A stretch of 64,000 nt of DNA from Jonesiaceae bacterium BS-20 (GCA_039995105.1 CP146203.1:558001-622000), one strand, 5' to 3'; shown: positions 36,582 through 47,545, counted from the stretch's first letter. Made by a program: numbers and translations. The notes: generated from the letters alone by a model not told the origin.

Positions 36582-37898
36582 ATGGCAAGCTTGTTGGTAG
36601 ATATTACCCCGCTGCGTGAGTCAAGGGATTTCACTCGCCTGTGGTGGGGGCTTGGCGTAGCAAACTTTGGGGCCCAGCTGACGGTAGTTGCGGTGGGCCT
36701 TGAGGTGTATTCGATTACCCGGGACACCTTCATGGTGGGCCTGTTGGGCCTTGCGGCCCTCATCCCATTGATTGTTCTGGGGTTGTACGGCGGCGCGCTG
36801 GTTGACCACTATGACCGGCGCAAGGTGGCGCTTGCCGCCTCAACCGTTGCTTGGGTGGTGACAACCGCGCTTGCGGTTCAGGCTTGGTTGGGCGTGCAAA
36901 ACGTTTGGGTGCTGTACGGCCTAGTCGCGTTGCAATCGGCCGCATTTGCCGTGAATAACCCGGCAAGACAGGCGATTTTGCCCATGCTTGTCAAGCCTCA
37001 GCATATGGCTGCGGCTAACTCGCTCATGGCGATTACCTGGAACCTTGCGCTGACGGGTGGCCCACTTGCCGCCGCGATCCTTGTTGGCCAACTCGGTTAC
37101 GGCGCCGCCTATACGGTCGATGCCGTGCTCTTCTTGGTTGCCCTGTGGGCGCTGTTCAAACTGCCGGCAATGCTGCCGGCGGATCTGGTTGAACACAATT
37201 TGGCAGCCCAAAACGGCGCCGTCATGGAACGCAAGCGCGTGGGGCTTGCCTCCGTGCTTGACGGCCTGAGGTACCTGAACACCCAGCCCAACGTGCGCAT
37301 GACATTCTTGGTGGACCTTGCGGCGATGGTGTTGGCAATGCCGCGGGTGTTATTCCCGGCAATCGGCATGGTCGTCCTTGGTGGTGGTGAGTTCACCGTC
37401 GGCGTGCTGACCGCGGCCTTCGCCGTGGGCGGGATCCTTGCCGGCCTGCTATCTGGCGGGTTGACCCGCCTGACCAAACAGGGCGCGATCATCGCCGGCG
37501 CAATCACTTGTTGGGGATTGTCGATCGTTGCGTTTGGCATGGTGATCATGGCCGCTGGCCAAACCTCACCGGATGAAACAAACATGCCCCTACTGATCTG
37601 GGCGTCGGTGACCCTGGTCCTGGCGGGCGGCAGCGACGCCATTAGCGCGGTGTTCCGCCAAACCATTTTGCAAACCGCAACCCCGGACCGCATGCGCGGC
37701 CGCCTCCAGGGCGTGTTCATCGTTGTGGTGGCCGGTGGGCCACGCCTGGGTGAGCTCTGGATCGGGGCGCAATCAACCTGGTTCACCGAGGGCGGGGCCG
37801 CAATCATTGGTGGTCTGACCTGCATTGCGGTGCTTTGGGGCCTATTGAAGTGGCAGCCGAGCTTCCTCAAATACGATTCCCGTAACCCGGTTCCATAA
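36582..37898 (+). CDS. MFS transporter, EntS-like drug/siderophore exporter type
   Basis: 438-residue integral membrane protein with twelve predicted hydrophobic segments, for example TFMVGLLGLAALIPLIVLGL, VLYGLVALQSAAFAVN, GVLTAAFAVGGILAGLLSG and AAIIGGLTCIAVLWGLL. The MFS-1 loop motif is visible as GALVDHYDRRKV after TM2. The N-terminus (PLRESRDFTRLWWGLGVANFG) and the FRQTILQTATPDRMRGRLQGVF stretch are characteristic of the MFS_3/EntS branch, which exports siderophores and hydrophobic drugs using the proton gradient. It begins 12 bases after the MetE-like gene, so it may be co-transcribed with iscS-mnmA. The substrate is unknown. It marks the right edge of the conserved core block before the accessory pocket. 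Confidence 0.88.
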   Translation: MASLLVDITPLRESRDFTRLWWGLGVANFGAQLTVVAVGLEVYSITRDTFMVGLLGLAALIPLIVLGLYGGALVDHYDRRKVALAASTVAWVVTTALAVQAWLGVQNVWVLYGLVALQSAAFAVNNPARQAILPMLVKPQHMAAANSLMAITWNLALTGGPLAAAILVGQLGYGAAYTVDAVLFLVALWALFKLPAMLPADLVEHNLAAQNGAVMERKRVGLASVLDGLRYLNTQPNVRMTFLVDLAAMVLAMPRVLFPAIGMVVLGGGEFTVGVLTAAFAVGGILAGLLSGGLTRLTKQGAIIAGAITCWGLSIVAFGMVIMAAGQTSPDETNMPLLIWASVTLVLAGGSDAISAVFRQTILQTATPDRMRGRLQGVFIVVVAGGPRLGELWIGAQSTWFTEGGAAIIGGLTCIAVLWGLLKWQPSFLKYDSRNPVP

Positions 37899-38059
37899 CT
37901 TGCTGTGCCGTCATGAGTACAGGCCTAGGTTTTAGTCGTGTAAGGCTCGTGATGAGTTCTATAGGTAATTGCAGGTCATACGCAAGCCCTTAGACCGGCC
38001 CACTAATCCTGCCCTCGAATTTGATGTCCTAGAAGGCCAGTGAATGCCGACTGAGGAGT

Positions 38060-38407
38060 TCAGGGCGAAGTCTTCAACTCTTCAGACGCAACATCTTGCA
38101 AGGGATCCTGCGTTTCTTCGGACTCTGCTTCATTGCTTTGCCCAAAATCCAATTCGGTTGGAATGATCCGAGGCTGAACTCCAAGTACCGCCAAGTAGTC
38201 AGCAAGGGTGCTGAGCCTAAGGTTTCCGTTTCCACGCAGCACCTGGTTGACCGCACCCTTACGGATACCCAGAGCCTTGGCAAGATCGACTTGGGTCATG
38301 CCGGAAGCTTCAAGAGCATCGTGAATGAGATTCAAAGCATCTCGGTGCAAGCGTGCGCGAGAATAGCTTCGACTTCCTTCAATATCTTGAGTAATAAACG
38401 TGCTCAT
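38060..38407 (-). CDS. XRE-family HTH antitoxin (HigA-like)
   Basis: 115-residue helix-turn-helix protein. Residues about 27-80 form a Cro/C1-type HTH (MTQVDLAKALGIRKGAVNQVL, then LRLSTLADYLAVLGV), the layout of HigA-type antitoxins encoded downstream of their toxin. The C-terminal 30 residues are acidic and probably flexible. Its ATG lies in an ATGA overlap with the preceding RelE/HigB-like gene, which fixes both the start and the pairing. It likely binds the palindrome at 38898-38917 to repress the operon. GC content and codon use look lower than in the flanking core genes, as expected for a transferred module. Confidence 0.85.
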   Translation of the reverse strand: MSTFITQDIEGSRSYSRARLHRDALNLIHDALEASGMTQVDLAKALGIRKGAVNQVLRGNGNLRLSTLADYLAVLGVQPRIIPTELDFGQSNEAESEETQDPLQDVASEELKTSP

Positions 38408-38875
38408 CTTATTCCTTTGTCAATCGCTGCAATTGCGTGTGCTTTATTCACCTGCGCAGCCGGTGCCGCTTGGCCCGTCTTTGTAAATCCATTTGTTAGT
38501 CGAACAATTGTCTTTTCTGGACTCTGGACGCAAGTAGCTTCATAGAACGCAATACGTAAATTCTTACACTTAAACTCTTGTACCCGCAGGGAATTACGTG
38601 TACCCAAATCGCCAATCTCATGTGGTCTGAGCCTCTTGCCAAGCATAAAGTCTTGCATCAACACAAGCAGCGCTGCTTTGGTTTCCTTCAGGACGCCTGC
38701 CAAGCACTTTTTCTCTCAGAACACCGACTGGTTTCCTAGGCATCGAAGCTATGTACTCGAGTGCGCTGTGCAGTTTTTGGTTATCAAAGGCGAATTCAAT
38801 GACAACCTTGGTACGTTCACCGATCAACTTCTGGCGCGAACAGCACGAACAACTAGACCAGTCTTTATTTGTCAT
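38404..38875 (-). pseudogene. HigB/Gp49-like toxin gene interrupted by a frameshift
   Basis: The toxin is readable only in two frames. The first part (from ATG 38875) gives TKVVIEFAFDNQKLHSALEY and continues to GVLREK; the second part gives AALLVLMQDFMLGKRLRPHE, then FKCKNLRIAFYEA and IVRLTNGFTKTGQ, the typical C-terminal strand and basic helix of RelE/HigB (phage Gp49-like) ribosome-dependent RNases. Joining them needs removal of one base, most simply from the five-A run at 38708-38712 (T-run on the plus strand). The whole span is 472 bases, one more than a multiple of three. The result is a truncated, probably inactive toxin beside an intact antitoxin. A sequencing error or a phase-variable homopolymer are alternatives. 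Confidence 0.75.
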
Positions 38876-38897
38876 CCATAACCCCCACCATACTCGC

Positions 38898-38917
38898 GGT
38901 TCAGTTAAAACTGAACC
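38898..38917 (-). promoter_or_regulatory. Palindromic operator of the HigBA-like operon
   Basis: GGTTCAGTT-AA-AACTGAACC is a perfect 9-bp inverted repeat with a 2-base centre, 22 bases upstream of the toxin start on the minus strand, where a promoter should be (TATGGT lies just downstream). Such a site is the expected target of the HTH antitoxin for autoregulation; binding is inferred. Confidence 0.65.
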
Positions 38918-39064
38918 CTCAAGTGTCGGACCCTCAACAGTGAGTGACCATGGTACGAGTAACCAAGCAATCATCACGCGTAGGAGGCGATCCGCTGTTC
39001 CACCAGTGCCTCTGCATGAAGACACAAGGAGTGTGGATAACTTGGTGGGATTGAAGGAATTTAC

Positions 39065-39628
39065 CTAGCCACGGACGGAAGTTCCTTCTGCTACGGCAAG
39101 TGGCAAGATGATGTCCTGAAACAGGGGAGCAGCTTTGATAGCGGCTGCGGCGGTTGGCGTGAACCAAGTGGCCTCGGCAATTTCAGCTGCGGCCTTTGAT
39201 TGGGTTTCCTCGCCCTTTACCAAGCGGACCCGGACACACTGAGCCACGATGCTAAACCCGGGTTCATTGGCAGCGGCTGCAATATGCTCCCCGATTACTT
39301 CAAATCTGTCCGTCGAGATAACCAAACCGGTTTCCTCGACCAGTTCGCGGGCCGCCGTGGTCAAGGTGTCCTCGCCGGGCTCGGGTTTTCCACCCGGCTG
39401 GATGAAAGTATCGGTTCCCTTCTTACGAACCAGTAAGATCTTGTCTGCGTGGTCTTGCACCAATACCGCAACCACATGAATTACGCGTGCTTGGGGGCGG
39501 TTAGGCAAACTTTCTTCTCCACGTTCGTTGCTGGACCGGGCATTATCGCCTTGGCCTTTCGCAAACTGATTTGAGTCGGTGGCACGTACAGACAACGAAC
39601 CGGGCGCAGTGAGATCAGGGGTATTCAC
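39065..39628 (-). CDS. Nudix hydrolase
   Basis: 187-residue Nudix protein. The Nudix box is complete: GGKPEPGEDTLTTAARELVEETGL fits G-x5-E-x7-REUxEExGU, at about residues 78-101. Preceding strands (VVAVLVQDHADKILLVRKKG) and the TFIQPGG entry to the box are normal. It should hydrolyse a nucleoside diphosphate linked to another moiety, perhaps a damaged nucleotide, but the sequence gives no specific substrate. The first 45 residues are polar and unconserved-looking (Asn/Ser/Gly/Glu-rich), so the GTG start at 39628, which has AAGG upstream, may be too early. The start lies in the loop of a long inverted repeat. It is next to the prolyl oligopeptidase gene on the same strand. Confidence 0.87.
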   Translation of the reverse strand: MNTPDLTAPGSLSVRATDSNQFAKGQGDNARSSNERGEESLPNRPQARVIHVVAVLVQDHADKILLVRKKGTDTFIQPGGKPEPGEDTLTTAARELVEETGLVISTDRFEVIGEHIAAAANEPGFSIVAQCVRVRLVKGEETQSKAAAEIAEATWFTPTAAAAIKAAPLFQDIILPLAVAEGTSVRG

Positions 39629-39652
39629 CCACTTACCTTACTGCGCCCGGTT
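39598..39652 (-). repeat. 13-bp inverted repeat around the Nudix start
   Basis: AACCGGGCGCAGT (39598-39610) and ACTGCGCCCGGTT (39640-39652) are exact complements, with 29 bases between them that contain the ribosome site and GTG start of the Nudix gene. It may act as the terminator of the upstream peptidase gene or as a translational control hairpin. Confidence 0.75.
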
Positions 39653-39674
39653 ACCGTTCAGAACTTGGGTCCGG

Positions 39675-41750
39675 CTACTTGCCCGCTAGCCGTTCCCATA
39701 AGAACCGGTAGGCAAGCGCGGACATGAACGCGGACTGCTTATTATCTGCGGCCCCGCCGTGCCCACCCTCGATGTTCTCGTAGTAGGTCACGTCCTTGCC
39801 GGCCGCAATCATCTTGGCGGCAAGTTTGCGGGCGTGGGCGGGGTGCACCCGGTCATCGCGGGTTGAGGTGGTGAACAGAACCGGTGGGTATTCGGTGTCC
39901 GCATCGAACAGGTGATACGGGGAGAACATCTTGATGAACTCCCACTGCTGCGGGTCATCCGGGTCGCCGTACTCGGCCATCCAGGAGGCTCCGGCCAACA
40001 GGTGTGAGTACCGCTTCATGTCGAGCAGGGGAACCTGAATCACCACGGCCCCAAACAGGTCCGGGTACTGGGTCAACATGTTCCCGGTGAGTAACCCACC
40101 GTTGGAACCGCCTTGGACTCCCAAGTGCTTGGGACTGGTGACGCCGCGAGCAATGAGGTCCTTGGCCACGGAGGAGAAATCCTCATACGCCTTGTGCCGG
40201 TTTTTGGTCAGGGCGGCCTGGTGCCAGGCTGGTCCGTACTCGCCACCACCGCGAATATTGGCCACCGCGTATGCTCCGCCTTGCTCGAGCCACGCGGTTC
40301 CTAACCCACCCGAGTACCCGGGGGTTAGTGAGATCTCGAACCCGCCGTACCCGTACAACAGGGTGGGGGTGGTGCCGTCGAGCGCAATGTCGGAGCGGCG
40401 CACCAGGAAGTATGGCACCCGGGTGCCATCGTCTGAGGTAGCAAAGTGCTGCTCAATGACCAGACCCTCGGAGTCAAAGAACGTGGGCATGGTCTTGAGT
40501 ACGCGCGGTGTGCCAAGCGCGGCTAGATCGGCAATTGCCAGTGTGCTCGGTGTCAGATAGTCGGTTGTGACCACCCAAATATCGTTGGAATCAATCCGGT
40601 CAACCGCCCCTACACTCGTGGTGCCCAAGGCCGGAACTCCGGCAAGCGGGGTGGACTCCCAAACGTCACCGTTAGTGTCCCCTGCTGGGGGAGTGAGGCG
40701 GAACAGCTCGTTCTTGACATCGTTGAGTACGTTCAAGACTAAGTAGTCACGCGTCCAGCTCGCACCAGCCAGTGAGGTGGTTGCGGATGGGGTAAACAGC
40801 GTGGTGAACTCGCGATCCCCGGCAAGGAAGGCATCGAAGTTGATCACGAGCAAGGCGCCGGAAGGGTACACAACGGACTCAACTGCCCAGTCATCGCGCA
40901 GCTCAACCAGCATCCACTGCCGGCTGACACCAATCTCCGCGGAATTTGGCACATCGATCTTTGTCAGCTGGTCGCCGTCGCCAACCAAGTAGGTCTCGGA
41001 GTTGTAGAACGCGATCGAGCGGGACACAAAGTCGCGCTCAAAACCGGGCATGAAGTGGTGAGAAGCGGAGATGTACATGTCCTGATCGGTTCCCGCATAC
41101 ACCACGGTTGCCTCATCAAAACTCTGGCCGCGCTGCAAGCGCTTTACTACCCGCGGGTAACCGGAAGGCGTCAGCGTGGACTGACCTGAGGCATCGGGCC
41201 CAAAATCGGTGAACACGTAAACCGTGTCGCGGTCAATCCAACTCAGGGCCCCCTTGGACTCGGGGCGGTAAAAGCCGCCCTCTTGCGGGGTAATAAACGA
41301 CTTGGTTGTTAGGTCAAACTCGCGGGTCTCATCCGCGTCCGAGCCACCCCGGGACAAATCAATCAGCGCGCGAGTAAAATCCGGACGCAACAAGGACGCG
41401 CCGTGGAACACCCAGTTGACGTCCTCGGCCTCGCACAGGGCGTCAACGTCCAGCAGGATTTCCCACTGGGGCTCCGCTAACTCGTACTGCTCGGGAGTGG
41501 TGCGGCGCCACAGCCCGCGCTTGTGCTGGGAGTCGCGCCAAAAGTTGTAGTAGTAACCGTCGGCTTGGGAGACCATCGGAATTTTGGCATCGGAATCGAG
41601 CACTGCCAAAATATTCTCAGCGGTCTTGGTGAACGCGGCACTCGCACCAAGCGTCCCGGTCGTCTCCTCGTTACGCTCACGCACCCAATCAAGCGCGCGC
41701 TCGCCCGTTACTTCTTCTAACCATGCGTAGGTATCAACTTCTTGCGTCAT
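39675..41750 (-). CDS. Prolyl oligopeptidase family serine peptidase (S9A)
   Basis: 691-residue S9A peptidase. The N-terminal 400 residues form a seven-bladed beta-propeller that gates access; the C-terminal alpha/beta-hydrolase domain has the nucleophile Ser549 in GGSNGGLL, an acid in the STRDDRVHPAH segment, and His664 in EGGHGGAADN. It cleaves short peptides after proline, or, in some relatives, after basic residues. The motif GGSYGYGG that is seen in related enzymes appears as LLYGYGGFEI before the active site. No signal peptide, so it is cytoplasmic. The ATG start at 41750 has a weak ribosome site. It may be co-transcribed with the Nudix gene, but the intervening hairpin argues for separation. 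Confidence 0.93.
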   Translation of the reverse strand: MTQEVDTYAWLEEVTGERALDWVRERNEETTGTLGASAAFTKTAENILAVLDSDAKIPMVSQADGYYYNFWRDSQHKRGLWRRTTPEQYELAEPQWEILLDVDALCEAEDVNWVFHGASLLRPDFTRALIDLSRGGSDADETREFDLTTKSFITPQEGGFYRPESKGALSWIDRDTVYVFTDFGPDASGQSTLTPSGYPRVVKRLQRGQSFDEATVVYAGTDQDMYISASHHFMPGFERDFVSRSIAFYNSETYLVGDGDQLTKIDVPNSAEIGVSRQWMLVELRDDWAVESVVYPSGALLVINFDAFLAGDREFTTLFTPSATTSLAGASWTRDYLVLNVLNDVKNELFRLTPPAGDTNGDVWESTPLAGVPALGTTSVGAVDRIDSNDIWVVTTDYLTPSTLAIADLAALGTPRVLKTMPTFFDSEGLVIEQHFATSDDGTRVPYFLVRRSDIALDGTTPTLLYGYGGFEISLTPGYSGGLGTAWLEQGGAYAVANIRGGGEYGPAWHQAALTKNRHKAYEDFSSVAKDLIARGVTSPKHLGVQGGSNGGLLTGNMLTQYPDLFGAVVIQVPLLDMKRYSHLLAGASWMAEYGDPDDPQQWEFIKMFSPYHLFDADTEYPPVLFTTSTRDDRVHPAHARKLAAKMIAAGKDVTYYENIEGGHGGAADNKQSAFMSALAYRFLWERLAGK

Positions 41751-42055
41751 GGCTCATAACCCTACGCAACATGCCAACCCGCCGTCATGCGTGTGGGGCC
41801 CGGTACGCTCAGGGCCAACTTCGGAACATATCGAATCTGTCGTTCCTACTGGCCTCCATGATCTCGGCGTGGATTGGCAACCAGAACCAACTTCGGTAGT
41901 TGAAATGGCGTAATTGGGGATGACTAAGTTGAGGGTGCAACACCGGTGAAACTTGAAAGACCCTCTGGAATGCTGAAAATCTGACATTGTTGAAATGGCT
42001 GAATGACTCGCAAACTGGATTGGATGATTTTTGCAATCGCCCTTTTAGCCAGCGT

Positions 42056-42110
42056 ATCGAATTGCGCATCGCAAGGGGAGTCGCATCTGGGAATCGAATG
42101 ACGCATCGCA
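42056..42110 (+). repeat. Pair of 18-bp direct repeats upstream of the winged-helix gene
   Basis: ATCGAATTGCGCATCGCA (42056-42073) and ATCGAATGACGCATCGCA (42093-42110) match at 16 of 18 bases with a 37-base period, ending 76 bases before the winged-helix gene. GTTGAAATGGC also occurs twice (41899-41909 and 41989-41999), exactly 90 bases apart. The rest of 41751-42186 has no gene; it is the promoter region and probable left edge of the cassette. Operator or iteron function is inferred. Confidence 0.6.
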
Positions 42111-42186
42111 TTAGGTGTTGTGAAACGACAAACGAGGACCTTTTAATTCTGGAATTGTCAGTGGGCGCCTAAGCAATACTTAGAAC

Positions 42187-43053
42187 ATGAAAACGCAGAT
42201 AGAGCCAACTGAGGTTGGAACCATAAATAGTTTGCGAGCAAAAGCCACACCGCAAGAAACTCGGCAAGAAATGCTCCGTCTTTCCGCAAGGGGATATGTG
42301 CAGATTAGGCAAATTTTGGTCCAATTGCCTGATCGGGAGAAAGAGAGATCGTCTGTAATTTCCCCAATTGTCTCCCAACGCAAACATCGTGCCCTAATTC
42401 TCTACTTGCTATTACTAACCTGCTGGCCGTGGCTGGCAGAGCGGAAATTGCCACTGCAGAGTGAAGTATGGATCCGCGCACTATCAACAGACAGAGGGCT
42501 TACTTGGACAGGACCTACGTTATCGAGGGCTTGGCAAGATTTAGAAATGCTCGGATTGGTTACTAGGGAGAGAGAAGAGAGGTTGCTTCGCGTTAAACCT
42601 CGGCGTGAAGACGGTTGTGAGGAATACGACCCACCTGCCGGTCGACGGGATCGATGGAACACGTACTTCATTATTCCGGACCGGTTTTGGACGGATGAAC
42701 TATTTGCTACTTTGAGTCTTCCTGCGTTGGTAATGCTGCTAGTGGTTGCAAAGGAGACAAATAAGAATGCTGAATGTTGGTTGACCTATGACAACTGTGA
42801 AGAATGGTATGGACTGAAGTCTCAAACTGTCCGAAAAGGGGTGAAAGAACTTGAGGAAAAGGAGCTACTGCATAGACGTCCAGAGAGCGTTGTTGCACCC
42901 CTATCACCTACTGGTATGACGACACGCATGTGGTATTCGCTTACTGGTGATTTTGGCTCAGAGTCGCGCAGGGCTCTACGGAATAAAGCTGTTTCGGAGA
43001 TGGGTATCCGATTGAACAAAAAGAGCGTGCGTGGGAAAGAGGTGTCAGTCTGA
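42187..43053 (+). CDS. Double winged-helix protein of unknown function
   Basis: 288-residue basic protein that I cannot assign to a named family. Two winged-helix-like units are visible: one at about residues 65-145 (SQRKHRALILYLLLL, then TGPTLSRAWQDLEMLGLVTRE and a basic wing RLLRVKPRRE) and one at about 165-250 (LSLPALVMLLVVAKE, then LKSQTVRKGVKELEEKELLHR). Tandem winged helices are the plan of plasmid replication initiators and of some repressors, but there is no catalytic motif. The stop codon overlaps the DUF3800 start (TGATG), so both proteins are made from one message. GC content and codon use are clearly lower than in the flanking ligA and peptidase genes. A DNA-binding regulator of the cassette, using the upstream 18-bp repeats, is a reasonable guess. 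Confidence 0.7.
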   Translation: MKTQIEPTEVGTINSLRAKATPQETRQEMLRLSARGYVQIRQILVQLPDREKERSSVISPIVSQRKHRALILYLLLLTCWPWLAERKLPLQSEVWIRALSTDRGLTWTGPTLSRAWQDLEMLGLVTREREERLLRVKPRREDGCEEYDPPAGRRDRWNTYFIIPDRFWTDELFATLSLPALVMLLVVAKETNKNAECWLTYDNCEEWYGLKSQTVRKGVKELEEKELLHRRPESVVAPLSPTGMTTRMWYSLTGDFGSESRRALRNKAVSEMGIRLNKKSVRGKEVSV

Positions 43054-43745
43054 TGTCTATCTCAAGGATGATCTATGTCGATGACTCCGGATCTGTCGAA
43101 AGTGGTCTCATCATTTTTGGGTGGATTGAGTGCACTCCAGATCGCTGGCGTTATGGGTTGAGAAAAATACTAGAACTGCGAAAAAGTCTCTTTCGTGAGT
43201 ACTCGGTACCTCCATCACAGGAGCTGCATTCCACCAAGTACATCAATGGGCGAAGTCGGATCTCGACCGAGGCTGAAATTTCTGATGTCACTGAGTGGAA
43301 GACGTTGGGAAGGGCAGTAGCACTTGAATGCTTGAACCTAGTCAAGACCTGCGACGATTTCCGTATAGGAGTGGTCTACCGGCGAACGAACTTGAAAGGG
43401 TCTAGTTACCACGCGGAAAAAGCTAGAGTTTATGAGGGTCTCTTGAATCAGCTAAATGAACAACACCGTCAACAGAATTCCTACGTATTTGTTTGTATGG
43501 ATGGTAACGGAACTGATCCTATTTATGTCAACGCGCACCGCGGACTCGCCCTCGATGATCGTCATGTTATTGAAGACCCTATGTTTCATGATTCAAGCAA
43601 GTCTCAATGGATGCAAATGGCGGATCTTATAGCATATGTAACGTTTTGCCATCTTAATTGGCATGCAGGAAATAGATTTGCTTGGGATTGGTACCAAAAT
43701 TATTTGGCGCCTAAGAATTGCCAGCAGGATCCACAGGAGATCTAA
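43053..43745 (+). CDS. DUF3800 domain protein
   Basis: 230-residue DUF3800 protein. The family hallmarks are the N-terminal YVDDSGS (residues 7-13), a conserved ELHST strand at about 54, a central VCMDGNG (about 148-154) and the C-terminal SQWMQMADLIAYV (about 187-199). The spaced Asp residues (DD, MDG, AD) suggest an RNase H-like metal site and hence a possible nuclease, but this is not proven for the family. DUF3800 genes are common on mobile elements and in defence islands. It is translationally coupled to the winged-helix gene, and a hairpin follows the pair. Its AT-richer sequence indicates recent gain. Confidence 0.82.
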   Translation: MSISRMIYVDDSGSVESGLIIFGWIECTPDRWRYGLRKILELRKSLFREYSVPPSQELHSTKYINGRSRISTEAEISDVTEWKTLGRAVALECLNLVKTCDDFRIGVVYRRTNLKGSSYHAEKARVYEGLLNQLNEQHRQQNSYVFVCMDGNGTDPIYVNAHRGLALDDRHVIEDPMFHDSSKSQWMQMADLIAYVTFCHLNWHAGNRFAWDWYQNYLAPKNCQQDPQEI

Positions 43746-43759
43746 CTGCTAAACAGCAA

Positions 43760-43790
43760 GACCCGCCAATCCACGAGTGTGGGGCGGGTC
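43760..43790 (+). terminator. Hairpin after the DUF3800 gene
   Basis: GACCCGCC (43760-43767) pairs with GGCGGGTC (43783-43790), with an inner CCAC/GTGG pairing in the loop. It sits 14 bases after the stop. There is no U-run, so termination strength is uncertain. Confidence 0.55.
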
Positions 43791-43893
43791 CGCTCCTCAA
43801 GTATACTCCATTTGGGTGGTCAACCTAAAGTGACGGCATCATTGCAGTGTAGGTAATCATAATGTTGATGATGACATGTTTTCAGGTTCATGA

Positions 43894-46260
<2,367 letters not shown>

Positions 46261-46324
46261 GATCTGGGCCTCAATCACCGTTACCATTTTGTAATAATAG
46301 AGGTTCGGTAGTAATACTTGAGAC

Positions 46325-46873
46325 ATGGATTTTAGAAAGAATGTTCTGTCGAAGTTGGTGGCCGCAGGTGGCATTGCGGCTCTGAGCTTAAGCCTTGTAG
46401 CATGTGGTTCTTCCGGTCCACAGGAACAGTCGGTGCCAACGCCCACGGTTGCGCAAACTGAACCGCAACCAGAAGTGAGCGAGGAAGATACAAACCTTGG
46501 CGCCGAGTCAGAGGGGGACGTGAACCCGCAGGCACCGGAGTCCGAGGAAGGTGAGCAAGATGGACAGGCTGCCACCGAGCGCCAAGTAGTCATTAATATT
46601 TCTGGCGCAAAATCCTCTGCTCTTGTGAAGACCTTGGTCATTACAAATGACGGCAAAGAACAGGGCGGCAAGATGATCACTCAGAGCTTGCCGTTCACCC
46701 AGGAAGTAGCCTTAGCCACGGATAACTCATTCACCAAGATTTTGGTGATCGCTAAGTACAAGGACGGCCAGACTGGCACTCTGGATTGCAGCATTGAGAT
46801 CGATGGCGAAGTAGCCGCTACGGATAGCACTACGAGCCACCGGCCAGCCGAATGCTTGGTCATTGAAAAGTAG
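46325..46873 (+). CDS. MmpS-like lipoprotein
   Basis: 182-residue lipoprotein with a lipobox LVAC (Cys at about residue 27). Residues 30-85 are a Pro/Glu/Asp-rich linker. The C-terminal 95 residues form a small beta domain ending in TLDCSIEIDGEVAATDSTTS and AECLVIE, with two cysteines placed as in the MmpS family (the ITC..IDG..VV..C pattern), which forms a disulfide in the mycobacterial accessory proteins of MmpL transporters. No mmpL gene is nearby, so the role may be broader. ATG 46325 follows ligA by 64 bases and may be read from its own promoter. The lipid anchor is well supported; the MmpS relationship is by pattern only. Confidence 0.8.
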   Translation: MDFRKNVLSKLVAAGGIAALSLSLVACGSSGPQEQSVPTPTVAQTEPQPEVSEEDTNLGAESEGDVNPQAPESEEGEQDGQAATERQVVINISGAKSSALVKTLVITNDGKEQGGKMITQSLPFTQEVALATDNSFTKILVIAKYKDGQTGTLDCSIEIDGEVAATDSTTSHRPAECLVIEK

Positions 46874-46899
46874 TTTCCTATAGTCCCAGTTAGTGAGTA

Positions 46900-46934
46900 T
46901 TGGCCGTCCACCTGAATTTCGGTAGGGCGGCCAA
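46900..46934 (+). terminator. Probable terminator of the MmpS-like gene
   Basis: TTGGCCG-led arm (46900-46912) pairs with the GG..CGGCCAA arm (46921-46934) with one bulge, then ACTGTTTTCT. It lies 27 bases past the lipoprotein stop. Confidence 0.6.
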
Positions 46935-47545
46935 ACTGTTTTCTAGGGGATGTGCTGTCAAAATCGTTGGTATTTAGCAGTTTCTAGGGTGTGTGCGTGG
47001 GGTCACGTGGTTTTCGTTTTGTATTTGCTTGCTGTTCCCGTATTGTTTTCTACGGCCCGCTTTACGGGGTTGGAGTTAGCGAGTATCGCCCGAATAGCCG
47101 GTTTGCATAACTGGGAATTCATGCGGTAGAGTTAGTCTCCGGCCTACCGAGTAGGTCGAAATCTTCTTCAGACGTTTTGGTTCTGATTCCCGCTGGTTTC
47201 CAATGTTTTGGTTTTGTTCAAAACACGGGGTTTGCAAGTTGGGATTGGTTCTGGTAAGTTTGAGAGGTTGCCCCGGATGAGGTTCAAGCCGAGTTGGTTT
47301 GGGTTTTTGATGGTGTGTGGTTGTTGTTTGATATCTCAATAGTGTGTTTGATTGTTTATGCCAATGTTTTAATGTTTTTGGTAATGAATCAATAATTTCT
47401 GAAATTATGTCAGTTGTTGTTGTTTTTTGCCGGATTCAAATTTTAGGTTGTAGCGAGGCCGGGTTTTCCCCTGGTAGTAGTTGTGACCGTGTTTAAGATT
47501 GCAATCAGCTTGCTCCTTTATTGGGGTTGTTGGTTGTGTTTTTCT
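46935..47545 (+). promoter_or_regulatory. rrn leader: rRNA operon leader and promoter region
   Basis: Gene-free stretch before 16S rRNA. One plausible promoter is TTGCAT (47103-47108), 18 bases, TAGAGT (47127-47132). A boxA-like antitermination element, TTGTTTGATATCTCAATAG, begins at about 47323 and resembles the element in the 16S-23S spacer (TTGTTTGAGAACTGGATAG). The T-rich region from 47340 to 47545 fits the processed leader. Promoter assignment is by eye. Confidence 0.6.

Noticed and set aside
38404-38875. Programmed ribosomal frameshift in the toxin gene
   Set aside because: The required shift is +1 and no slippery heptamer or stop-codon stall site fits the zero frame. A one-base insertion in the A5 run explains it better.
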